DNA from: Deltaproteobacteria bacterium
GTDB taxonomy: Bacteria; Myxococcota; Myxococcia; Myxococcales; SZAS-1
Assembly (NCBI GenBank): GCA_018266075.1
Contig: JAFEBB010000063.1
Span: 1 to 42,201, forward strand
Direction: 5' to 3'
Length of the DNA stretch: 42,201 bases
The notes under the pieces were generated by a model. It was given only the letters and a program-made list of their open reading frames with translations, was not told the origin of the DNA and ran no database searches. This document shows, in pieces, positions 34,395 through 40,964 of the stretch; position 1 is the first letter of the stretch; each line of letters starts with the position of its first letter. The translations under genes were made by a program, and so were the position numbers.

Positions 34395-34433
34395 AAAAAA
34401 AGGGCGCGCTCGACCCGGTCAGGGGAGCACGCC
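34395..34433 (-). terminator. Intrinsic terminator of the Y RNA array
   Basis: On the minus strand GGCGTGCTC pairs with GAGCGCGCC (nine pairs, one G-U). An inner CCC/GGG pair encloses TGACC, and seven Ts follow. It ends transcription between the last Y RNA and the Ro gene, which supports a separate short-RNA unit. Confidence 0.88.
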
Positions 34434-34444
34434 GCCAAAAACAT

Positions 34445-34596
34445 CGCGCCCGAGTGGCGAAGCCGCGAATTGCACGATCCGTAGTCGTGTGCCGGATCCA
34501 ACCGGCGGTTCGTCTCCACAGCGAGCGGAGACGGAGGGATTCGAACCCCCAAGCCCTTGCGGGCCGTGGCTTGTATGGCCTTACCGGCCGGACGCG
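34445..34596 (-). ncRNA. Y RNA-like RNA, copy 4, with near-complete permuted tRNA module
   Basis: 152 nt. The basal stem CGCGTCCG/CGGGCGCG pairs fully (one G-U). A GGCC hairpin and the inner stem AAGCC/GGCTT follow. The tRNA-like core comes in permuted order. It opens with a variable-arm hairpin GCCC-GCAA-GGGC and a T arm with loop TTCGAAT in GGGGTTCGAATCCC. Acceptor strands CGTCTCC and GGAGACG then pair across a nine-base loop. The D-like arm GCCGG/CCGGC and an anticodon-like arm CACGA-CTACGGA-TCGTG complete it. That loop resembles tRNA-Arg(ACG). This is the most tRNA-like copy. It would present T-arm modification sites to tRNA enzymes and bind Ro through the basal stem, by analogy with YrlA. 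Confidence 0.8.
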
Positions 34597-34629
34597 AAAA
34601 TCGAAACGATTTGGTTAAGCGAAATGAGC

Positions 34630-34766
34630 TACGCCCGAGTGTGGAAGCCGTACTTTTTTAGCGTCTGCTCTCCCGTTGAGCTACGCGCCCCTGGATGGAC
34701 GCGGGCGGAGTCGAACCGCCGACAGGACGTTGAGTTGGGCTTGTTTGGCCTCCAAGGCCGGACGCA
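34630..34766 (-). ncRNA. Y RNA-like RNA, copy 3
   Basis: 137 nt. The basal stem TGCGTCCG/CGGGCGTA pairs throughout with G-U wobbles. Next come the GGCC-TTGGA-GGCC hairpin and the inner stem AAGCC/GGCTT. The permuted tRNA-like core has T arm GGCGG-TTCGACT-CCGCC, acceptor strands CGCGTCC and GGGCGCG (seven pairs, one G-U) closed by ATCCAG, and D arm GCTC-AACGGGA-GAGC. A short CGTC/GACG stem stands in for the anticodon stem. The 3' stem is preceded by CCACACT, as in copy 2. Confidence 0.82.
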
Positions 34767-34800
34767 GAAGTTTGAAAGGGTTTGGTTACACGAATGAGGG

Positions 34801-34936
34801 TGCGCCCGAGTGTGGAAGCCGTTCTTTTAAGCACGCGCTCTGCCGCTGAGCTACACGCCGGTGAGTCGGCGTGGACGGAGTCGAACCGCCTTCCTCGTGC
34901 TCCCGTTGGCTTGTTTGGCCTCCAAGGCCGGACGCA
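34801..34936 (-). ncRNA. Y RNA-like RNA, copy 2
   Basis: 136 nt. The basal stem TGCGTCCG/CGGGCGCA pairs throughout. The GGCC-TTGGA-GGCC hairpin and inner stem AAGCC/GGCTT match copy 3. The permuted core has T arm GGCGG-TTCGACT-CCGTC and acceptor strands CACGCCG and CGGCGTG, seven perfect pairs closed by ACTCAC. D arm GCTC-AGCGGCA-GAGC follows, and AGCACG pairs with CGTGCT as the anticodon-stem equivalent. The 5' half of one module does not pair with the T half of the following copy, which confirms the permuted reading. Confidence 0.85.
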
Positions 34937-34965
34937 AAATTGAAAACGTTTGGTTAAGAAAAGAA

Positions 34966-35082
34966 GGTGCCCGAGTGGTGAGGCCGCTCTTGTGGTTCCC
35001 CGAACCCGGGGAGACGGAGGGAATCGAACCCTGAGCCTTGCGGCCCTGCCAAGTGCGTGTAGGACCTCTCCTGCCGGACACC
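34966..35082 (-). ncRNA. Y RNA-like RNA, copy 1, shortened D side
   Basis: 117 nt. The basal stem GGTGTCCG/CGGGCACC is complementary at all eight positions but differs in sequence from the other copies, so the pairing is conserved by covariation. An AGGA/TCCT hairpin and an inner stem GGCCGC/GCGGCC follow. The T arm AGGG-TTCGATT-CCCT is tRNA-like. The following stem TCCCCG/CGGGGA closes over GGTT, and the D arm is missing. It is the first transcribed copy. Confidence 0.75.
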
Positions 35083-35370
35083 AAGTTGCTGTGGACCGTG
35101 CTGCCCGTCCGCATGCCCGCCTTGACGCTGCTCGCGCACGCGCCTGACACCGGTTGACCGACCAACCAGAAACGAGGAACCAGGAACCAGGAACCACTGA
35201 ATTTTTTCCTGTCAGGCTCGCTCGCCGCCCAGCGTCAGGCGGCCGATGCGAGAGGAACTTCAGACCGCCGCGCAGGACGCGCCTTCGTGCTACGGTCTGG
35301 CGCCCCAGGGCCCGGACGTTAGCCCGCTTCAAGGTTCGTCCAACCCGCGGTTCCCTGCTTCCTCGCTCGC
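35083..35370. other. Divergent intergenic region between Y RNA array and sigma factor gene
   Basis: 288 bases must hold the promoter of the Y RNA array (minus) and of the sigma gene (plus). No convincing -35/-10 pair or sigma-54 site is visible on either strand. Features seen: the heptamer repeat at 35175-35195, a CCTGACA (35143-35149)/TGTCAGG (35210-35216) inverted repeat around it, and a GGTTG/CAACC palindrome near 35152-35167. Confidence 0.5.
35175..35195. repeat. Heptanucleotide tandem repeat (AGGAACC)x3
   Basis: Three exact copies of AGGAACC, with a degenerate fourth (AGAAACG) just before. It is the second heptamer repeat in the window and, like the one at 11370, lies in a promoter-bearing gap. 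Confidence 0.9.
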
Positions 35371-36024
35371 ATGCCCCTCCTCGACCTCCAAGACGAAGAG
35401 CTCTTCGCCGAGATCAGCCGCAAGCGCGCGGCCGGCGAGGACGTGCGCGCCGAGGTTGGCGAGCTCGTCCGGCGCTGGCGTCAGCCTGCCGCCGCCGTCA
35501 TCCGCAAGATCCAAAAGAGCTACATGCGCGGCTCGCCCGACGACGAGGGCGACATCTTCCAAGAGGCCGTCGCCAAGTTCATCGCCAAGGGGCTCGACCA
35601 GTTCCGCGGCCAGAGCATCGAGAACCCGGGCACGGCTGCGGCGCCCATGGCGTTCTTCCTTCGCATCGTCAAGCACGTCGCGATTGATCGCTATCGGCGG
35701 CAGCGCGAGCACCTCGCGCCCGACCGCGGCGACGAAGAGCGTGAAGAGGAGCCGCACGAGGTGGAGCGCGGCGTCCATGCGGCGCGGCGCCGTGAAGAGC
35801 AAGGTGAAGCGAGCGAGCTCTATTGGGCCGCATTTCACCGGCTGGAGCAGGAGCATCCCAACGAAGCCAAGGCATGGGACCTGTACCGCCACCAGGACGT
35901 CGAGGATCACAACGAATGCGCACGCATACTCGGAATAACCGTGGCCAACTCGTACAAGCGCGTGAGCCGCGCGCAGGCGTACCTGCGGGCGTACCTGCTC
36001 GAGTTGATGGACGCGCAGCGATGA
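35371..36024 (+). CDS. RNA polymerase sigma-70-family (ECF-like) factor
   Basis: 217 residues. A region-2-like segment (about 40-115) includes SPDDEGDIFQEAVAKFIAKGL and FFLRIVKHVAIDRYRRQRE. An acidic linker follows, then a region-4-like helix-turn-helix (about 160-205) with DVEDHNECARILGITVANSYKRVSRA. The family directs RNA polymerase to alternative promoters. No RBS is seen before the ATG, so initiation may be leaderless. The following gene, 28 bases away, has a zinc-finger-like segment suited to an anti-sigma factor. The gene is divergent from the Y RNA/Ro locus. Confidence 0.85.
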   Translation: MPLLDLQDEELFAEISRKRAAGEDVRAEVGELVRRWRQPAAAVIRKIQKSYMRGSPDDEGDIFQEAVAKFIAKGLDQFRGQSIENPGTAAAPMAFFLRIVKHVAIDRYRRQREHLAPDRGDEEREEEPHEVERGVHAARRREEQGEASELYWAAFHRLEQEHPNEAKAWDLYRHQDVEDHNECARILGITVANSYKRVSRAQAYLRAYLLELMDAQR

Positions 36025-36052
36025 CTCGCTTCATTTGCTCGGAGCAGCAGTC

Positions 36053-37168
36053 GTGAGCACGCCCGACTTCGAGGCCCTGGCGAAGAAGCTGGCGGGCGCC
36101 AAGCACACCCGTGAACGCAGCGCGGTGGCGGGCGAGATTCTGGGGGCAGCGGGGGCGCTGATTCGCGGGGGGCAGCAGGCAGCAGATGGGCCGCTGAAGG
36201 GGTTGAGTCGCGACGACGTCGAGGGCTGGCTCTCCGTCGTCGATGCCGAGGCGCTGAAGGCTGACTTGCAGCGCGGGGCCGAAGCAGCGTTCGAGGCGGT
36301 TCTCGCCGAGAGCGAATCCGAAGCGAAGGAGTTCCAAGCCTGGGCGCTGGAGGCCCTGCACGGCCGCGACACGCTCGAGGCCGCGCTGGTGGGCCTGGCT
36401 GCCTGGGAGGCGGCCACGGGTTCGCTGGGTGAAGCAGGAAAGCGACTTCGCGAGCGGCTCGCGGAGAAGCTCGCGCGCGTGGACGCCCAGGGTGCTGCGC
36501 TCTCGCGCCGGCTGGTGGGCATCAACGCCGCGCGCCGCGCTGCCCGCGACAGGCTCGCGCCGCAGTATCGCGAGCGCGCCTGGTGGTTCTCCTCGCGCGC
36601 CGAGTGCGATGACCTCGCGGCGCTCTGGAAATCGACGGACGCCGGCAAGGCCTCGGCGCACTGTCCCGCGTGCGCGCGCGATCGCGACAACGCCAAGCTC
36701 GCCGAGCGGCCCCCAGGGGCCTGCGCCACCGAGGACGAGCTCTGGAAGCTCGACTCCGACGAGATGCCCACCGCTCGCCGCCGCCTTCTGGAGAAGCACG
36801 CCCGGGCCTGCCCCGAGTGCGCGCTGGCGCTCCAGGCGGTGGCGGTGCCGCTCTTCGACGCGCCCGAGACGCCCTCGTCGCCCGAGCTGGGGCGACCCAC
36901 GTCGGCGCCGCCGGAGGTCGTGGCGAGCCGCCCCGAGTTCAAGGTGCTGCGATTTCGCGGTCCCAACGCCCGACTGGTCGTCGAGCCTGCGGGGGGACAA
37001 AGACTCCTCGCCGCGGCGCTGAAGGTGGGCTCGGCCTCCGCGTCGATCGCCGGGCAGTCTGTCGGGAGCGCGCTCGAGTGCGACCTGAAGGGCGTCGCGG
37101 GAAAACGCGGGACGCTCCGGGTGGAGCTTCCGGGCGGCCGCAGCGTGGATGTCGACGTCGACATTTGA
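36053..37168 (+). CDS. Putative zinc-finger partner of the sigma factor, unknown function
   Basis: The GTG start with GGAG nine bases upstream gives 371 residues. The first 200 residues are helical and charged. A cysteine region has CPACARD near 200 and then EKHARACPECALAL near 255. HxxxCxxC is the pattern of ZAS-type anti-sigma factors and zf-HC2 domains. The rest is a beta-rich C-terminal domain with no membrane helix. Placement right after the sigma gene supports an anti-sigma or co-regulator role, but the length and the N-terminal region are unusual for that family. Confidence 0.62.
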   Translation: MSTPDFEALAKKLAGAKHTRERSAVAGEILGAAGALIRGGQQAADGPLKGLSRDDVEGWLSVVDAEALKADLQRGAEAAFEAVLAESESEAKEFQAWALEALHGRDTLEAALVGLAAWEAATGSLGEAGKRLRERLAEKLARVDAQGAALSRRLVGINAARRAARDRLAPQYRERAWWFSSRAECDDLAALWKSTDAGKASAHCPACARDRDNAKLAERPPGACATEDELWKLDSDEMPTARRRLLEKHARACPECALALQAVAVPLFDAPETPSSPELGRPTSAPPEVVASRPEFKVLRFRGPNARLVVEPAGGQRLLAAALKVGSASASIAGQSVGSALECDLKGVAGKRGTLRVELPGGRSVDVDVDI

Positions 37169-37176
37169 CGATTTGG

Positions 37177-37353
37177 TTATGTCCCTGCGCGCCGGTGCTC
37201 GATGCCCAGGTTGACGAAGCCGATGAAGATCAGCATCGCCGCGGCCACGAAGACCAGCCAGGCGAACCAGGGCGCGGCCACGCCCGCGGTGCCCAGGGCG
37301 TAGACCCAGAGCACGCCCAGGCCAATTCCAATCAGCAGCACGAACCAGCTCAT
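37177..37353 (-). CDS. 58-residue two-helix membrane protein
   Basis: The ATG at 37353 has AAAGAGGTG-type purines upstream. The product is two hydrophobic segments (about 2-22 and 30-50) joined by a short turn, ending GIEHRRAGT. The longer frame extending to 37536 is read-through opposite the next gene. No function can be given. Confidence 0.65.
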   Translation of the reverse strand: MSWFVLLIGIGLGVLWVYALGTAGVAAPWFAWLVFVAAAMLIFIGFVNLGIEHRRAGT

Positions 37354-37444
37354 GGGCACCTCTTTGCGCACGGTGGGGCTCGGCGTCGCGCTGGGGCAAG
37401 GGCCCGCGAGCGGGTAGGCTGGCGCCGGCATTCCGGGAGGCCAG

Positions 37445-38587
37445 GTGGCTGCGCTCTTCGAGACCGACGTCCACACCGCGCTGCGCGCGCAGGCTCGCCG
37501 CTTCGCGGAGAGCGAGATCGCGCCGCACGCGCGCAAGTGGGAGGAGGATGAGATCTTCCCGCGCGAGCTCTACGGCAAGTTCGCAGAGCTCGGCTTGCTC
37601 GGCGTGGGCTATCCCGAAACGGTGGGCGGCTCCGGCGGCGACATCACCCACGTGCTCGCGGTGGCCGAAGAGCTGATCATCCATGGCAAGTGCGTGGGCG
37701 CGGTGGTCGGCGTGGGCAGCCACGGCATCGCGCTGCCGCCCATCGTGCGACATGGGAGCGCGGCGCAGATCGACCGCTTCGTGAAGCCGGTCTTGCGCGG
37801 CGAGAAGATCGCGGCGCTGGGCATCACCGAGCCGGGCGCAGGCAGCGACGTGGCCGGTATCACCACCCGCGCGCGCCGCGAGGGCGACTTCTACATCATC
37901 GACGGGGCCAAGACGTTCATCACCTCCGGCACGCGCGCCGACGTCGTCACCTGCGCGGTGCGCACCGGCGGCCCGGGCCACGGCGGCATCTCGCTGCTGG
38001 TGGTGGAGAAGGGCGCGCCCGGCTTCAGCGTGAGCAAGAAGCTCGACAAGCTCGGCTGGCGCGCGAGCGACACCGCGGAGCTCGTCTTCGAAAACGCGCG
38101 CGTGCCTGCCGCGAACCTCATCGGCGAGGAGAACGCGGGCTTCGGGTACATCGTCACCAACTTCGTCGACGAGCGATTGCTGCTCGCGGGCAACTGCGTG
38201 GCCATCGCGGAGCTCGCGTACCGCGAGGCGGTTCACTACGCGAAGGAGCGGAGCGCGTTCGGCAAGTCGCTGATGGGCTTTCAGGTGACGCGGCACAAGC
38301 TCGCGGAGATGGCCACGCGCCTCGCGGCCGCGCGGGCGCTCACAAACGAGGTCATTCAGCGGCACATGGCGGGCGAGGTCTGCTTTTCGCTCGCGGCCAT
38401 GGCCAAGAACACCGCCACGGACATGTGCAGCTTCGTCACCGACGCGGCCGTGCAGCTCCACGGCGGCATGGGCTACATGCGCGAGAGCGTGGTCGAGCGG
38501 CTCTTCCGCGACGCGCGCCTCTATCCGATTGGAGGCGGCACGCGAGAGATCATGAACGAGATCATCGCCAAGGCCGAGGGGTACTGA
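37445..38587 (+). CDS. Acyl-CoA dehydrogenase
   Basis: 380 residues from GTG. GAGGCCAG just upstream supplies the RBS. All family landmarks are present: ALGITEPGAGSDVAG, the FAD/substrate segment FITSGTRAD, a helical C-terminal domain with ERSAFGK and GFQVTRHKLAEMATR, LHGGMGYM and the closing RLYPIGGGTREIMNEII. The family oxidises acyl-CoA to enoyl-CoA with FAD and passes electrons to ETF. The Glu of GGGTREI is in the region of the catalytic base in short-chain and branched-chain enzymes. Substrate length is not determined. It overlaps the next start by TGATG. Confidence 0.94.
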   Translation: MAALFETDVHTALRAQARRFAESEIAPHARKWEEDEIFPRELYGKFAELGLLGVGYPETVGGSGGDITHVLAVAEELIIHGKCVGAVVGVGSHGIALPPIVRHGSAAQIDRFVKPVLRGEKIAALGITEPGAGSDVAGITTRARREGDFYIIDGAKTFITSGTRADVVTCAVRTGGPGHGGISLLVVEKGAPGFSVSKKLDKLGWRASDTAELVFENARVPAANLIGEENAGFGYIVTNFVDERLLLAGNCVAIAELAYREAVHYAKERSAFGKSLMGFQVTRHKLAEMATRLAAARALTNEVIQRHMAGEVCFSLAAMAKNTATDMCSFVTDAAVQLHGGMGYMRESVVERLFRDARLYPIGGGTREIMNEIIAKAEGY

Positions 38588-38871
38588 TGTCACGCCCACT
38601 CGTACTCGCCGCCTTCCTGATGGCCCTGGCGGCCTGCGAAGAGGGAAAGCTCGCGCAGCAGCCTTCGAGCGCAGCCCCCGCGGCGAATCCTCCGACGAAC
38701 GCGGCGCCCGACGCGGGCATCCCGGACGCGGGCGACTTCCGTGCGACGCGAGCGCGCATCGACAACTCACAAGTACTAAGCGGCGACTACGGCCCGCACA
38801 TCCGGCGCACGGAGACCACCCAGGTCATCAAGGGCACCAACGAGAGCGCGCCGAGCCCCAAGTCAAAGTGA
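38587..38871 (+). CDS. Small lipoprotein
   Basis: 94 residues with lipobox FLMALAAC (Cys17). An Ala/Pro/Asn-rich stretch with two DAG segments follows, then a short polar tail. Its ATG overlaps the dehydrogenase stop by one base, so translation is probably coupled. No family is recognised. Confidence 0.72.
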   Translation: MSRPLVLAAFLMALAACEEGKLAQQPSSAAPAANPPTNAAPDAGIPDAGDFRATRARIDNSQVLSGDYGPHIRRTETTQVIKGTNESAPSPKSK

Positions 38872-38889
38872 GACCGATCGGTTGACCGA

Positions 38890-40734
38890 TCAGTCCACTT
38901 CCACCAGGAAGAACTTGTTGGAGCTCTTGTCCACGATGCGCATGTGGTACTTGTCGCCGAGGATCTGGCGCAGGTTGTTGAACCGCGCCTGCTCCACGAT
39001 CACGTACTCCGGCCCGGGCTGACCCACGAACTGCAGCAGGTGCTGCGCGTCGTTGATCTCCTTGATGGTGTCGCGGCCGTAGAAGGTCTCGCCGCGCCAG
39101 CCCGCGCCCAGGATGAAGCCGGTGATGGGCTCGTTGGGCAGCCGCTCCTTGTAGAGCGCCCAGAACTCGTCGCGCTGGCTCCAGTGGTGGCTCATCGCGC
39201 GCCAGAAGAACCAGCTGCACCAGACGGCGAGCACCACCGCGAGCACGCCGAAGCTCGCGAAGAGCCAGCCCTTGGCGCGCCAGAGCAGCGCCACCAGGAT
39301 GCCCGCGCCGCCCAGGACGCAGATCCACCCGAAGACCTCGGGGTGGTCGTAACCGAAGGGGTAGGGCCGCGTGTAGTTGTAGACGAAGAGATCCGTGAAG
39401 TGCTTGAGGCCCGAGTGCGGTCCCTGGTCCTCGTGCCAGACGTAGAGCCCATTGGCGATGAGCACGAAGATGCACAGGCCCACCAGCACCGGAAACCAGT
39501 GCTTCTCGAGGCCGTCCTTCCAGAGGCGGTCCACGTAGAGCGCCACCAGGAACGCCATCGCTGGCAGCGCCGGGAAGATGTAGTGGTGGAACTTGGTGCC
39601 CGAGAGCGTGAAGAGCGTGAACAGCGCCGCGGCCCAGCCACCAAAGAACAACGTGGCGCGCGTCTGCGGGTCGTTCTTGCTGCGATCCACGCGACCGAGC
39701 GCGAGCACCGCGCCCGGCAAGAGCGCGATCCAGGGGAAGAAGCCCCAGCCGAGCTGCTCGATGAAGTAGGTGAACGTCCAGCCCGGGGTGGTGGTGTGCA
39801 CCTGGGCGAAGAAGCGGTCGATGTTGTCGTGGACGAGCCGGGGGCCAAAGCTCACGAACTCGTCGTCGCGGCCGTAGAAGTTGAGCATCGCGGCGTACCA
39901 GGGGCCGCAGATGGCGAGGAACAAGCCCGCGCCGGGCAAGAGCCGCGCGCGCTTGAGCAGGTTCCAGTCACCCGAGAGCACCAGGTAGGTGAAGATCACC
40001 AGGCCCGGCAGCGCGATGCCCAGCGACTCCTTGGCGAGCGCGGCGAACGCGGCGAACGCGTACATCACGTACCACCACACGGGGTTCGCGGGGCCGCTCG
40101 GCTGATCGCCGGCCTTGCCCGGACGCTGCGTGAGCTCAGCGATGAGGAACGCGCCCAGCGCGATCTCCAGGCACGCCACGAGCGGCATGTCCTCCATGCA
40201 CTGGCGCGCGAGGAAGAAGTAGAACGGGCTGGTCACCAGCACGAACGCGGTGAGGAACGACAGGCGCCGGCCGAAGATGCGGCGCACGGCGAGCGAGAGC
40301 ACCAGCACGCCGGCAATCGCCAGCAGCGCCACGGGCAGGCGCATGGCCCACTCGACATAGGTCGGCAGCGGCTGGTGGATGGGGTTGTCGTTGACCCCCA
40401 CGATGTTCATGCCCACTGACATCATCCACATCAGCAGCACGGGCTTGCTGAAGAAGTAGGCGTTCTCCCAGTAGGGGAAGACGTAGTCGTGGCGCCAGAT
40501 CATCTCGCGCGCCACTTCGCCGTAGTGCGGCTCCCATGGATCCCAGAGGCCGACGGCGCCGAGCCAGGGGATGAAGAGCAGCGCCGCGAGGACGCCGATG
40601 ACCCAGAGGTCGCGGGCCTCGTCGGTCTTGGCGAACGATTTGACGAAGCTCTGGAGGGTGGCGTCGAGCGAGGCCGGGAAGATGCGCCGGCTGTCCTCGG
40701 CGTCAGGGGTCTTGTCGAGCGTGGGGGAAGTCAT
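38890..40734 (-). CDS. GT39-type (ArnT/PMT-like) membrane glycosyltransferase
   Basis: I chose the ATG at 40734; upstream residues do not look like protein. The 614-residue product has about a dozen membrane helices and the catalytic-type first loop GLWD65PWE68PHYGE73 characteristic of lipid-linked-sugar glycosyltransferases of the GT39/ArnT/PMT clan. A C-terminal soluble region of about 100 residues (QHLLQFVGQPGPEYVIVEQARF) follows. Such enzymes transfer sugar from a polyprenyl donor to lipid A or protein at the outer face of the inner membrane. Substrate unknown. It converges with the small lipoprotein gene. Confidence 0.85.
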   Translation of the reverse strand: MTSPTLDKTPDAEDSRRIFPASLDATLQSFVKSFAKTDEARDLWVIGVLAALLFIPWLGAVGLWDPWEPHYGEVAREMIWRHDYVFPYWENAYFFSKPVLLMWMMSVGMNIVGVNDNPIHQPLPTYVEWAMRLPVALLAIAGVLVLSLAVRRIFGRRLSFLTAFVLVTSPFYFFLARQCMEDMPLVACLEIALGAFLIAELTQRPGKAGDQPSGPANPVWWYVMYAFAAFAALAKESLGIALPGLVIFTYLVLSGDWNLLKRARLLPGAGLFLAICGPWYAAMLNFYGRDDEFVSFGPRLVHDNIDRFFAQVHTTTPGWTFTYFIEQLGWGFFPWIALLPGAVLALGRVDRSKNDPQTRATLFFGGWAAALFTLFTLSGTKFHHYIFPALPAMAFLVALYVDRLWKDGLEKHWFPVLVGLCIFVLIANGLYVWHEDQGPHSGLKHFTDLFVYNYTRPYPFGYDHPEVFGWICVLGGAGILVALLWRAKGWLFASFGVLAVVLAVWCSWFFWRAMSHHWSQRDEFWALYKERLPNEPITGFILGAGWRGETFYGRDTIKEINDAQHLLQFVGQPGPEYVIVEQARFNNLRQILGDKYHMRIVDKSSNKFFLVEVD

Positions 40735-40964
40735 GGGTGCCCGTGCGCGTGCGAACGAAGGCCGTGGCCATAGCACAGAAGGCAACGGATCGCGCGCGTT
40801 GTCGCGCTGCCAAACGCCGGGGCGCCCTGGGCATTCCTGCGATGTGGAGGGGGCGCAGAGATGCTCGAAAGAAACGTCGAGCGCTCCGCCGCTTGCCTCT
40901 TCCGCAGGCCTCGCGTTCCCGGAATGGACCCCCACGCGACGGCGGTTTGAAGCCACCGATCGCC

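Noticed and set aside
34445-35082. Ordinary tRNA genes or tRNAs with long introns
   Set aside because: Reading each D half with the next T half gives mismatched acceptor stems (for example GGCGTGT against CGCGTCC). The permuted reading gives perfect stems with short loops, plus shared basal stems.
37165-37182. A stray copy of the Y RNA spacer motif (ACGATTTGGTTA)
   Set aside because: A single short match with no stem or T-arm sequence around it; likely chance.
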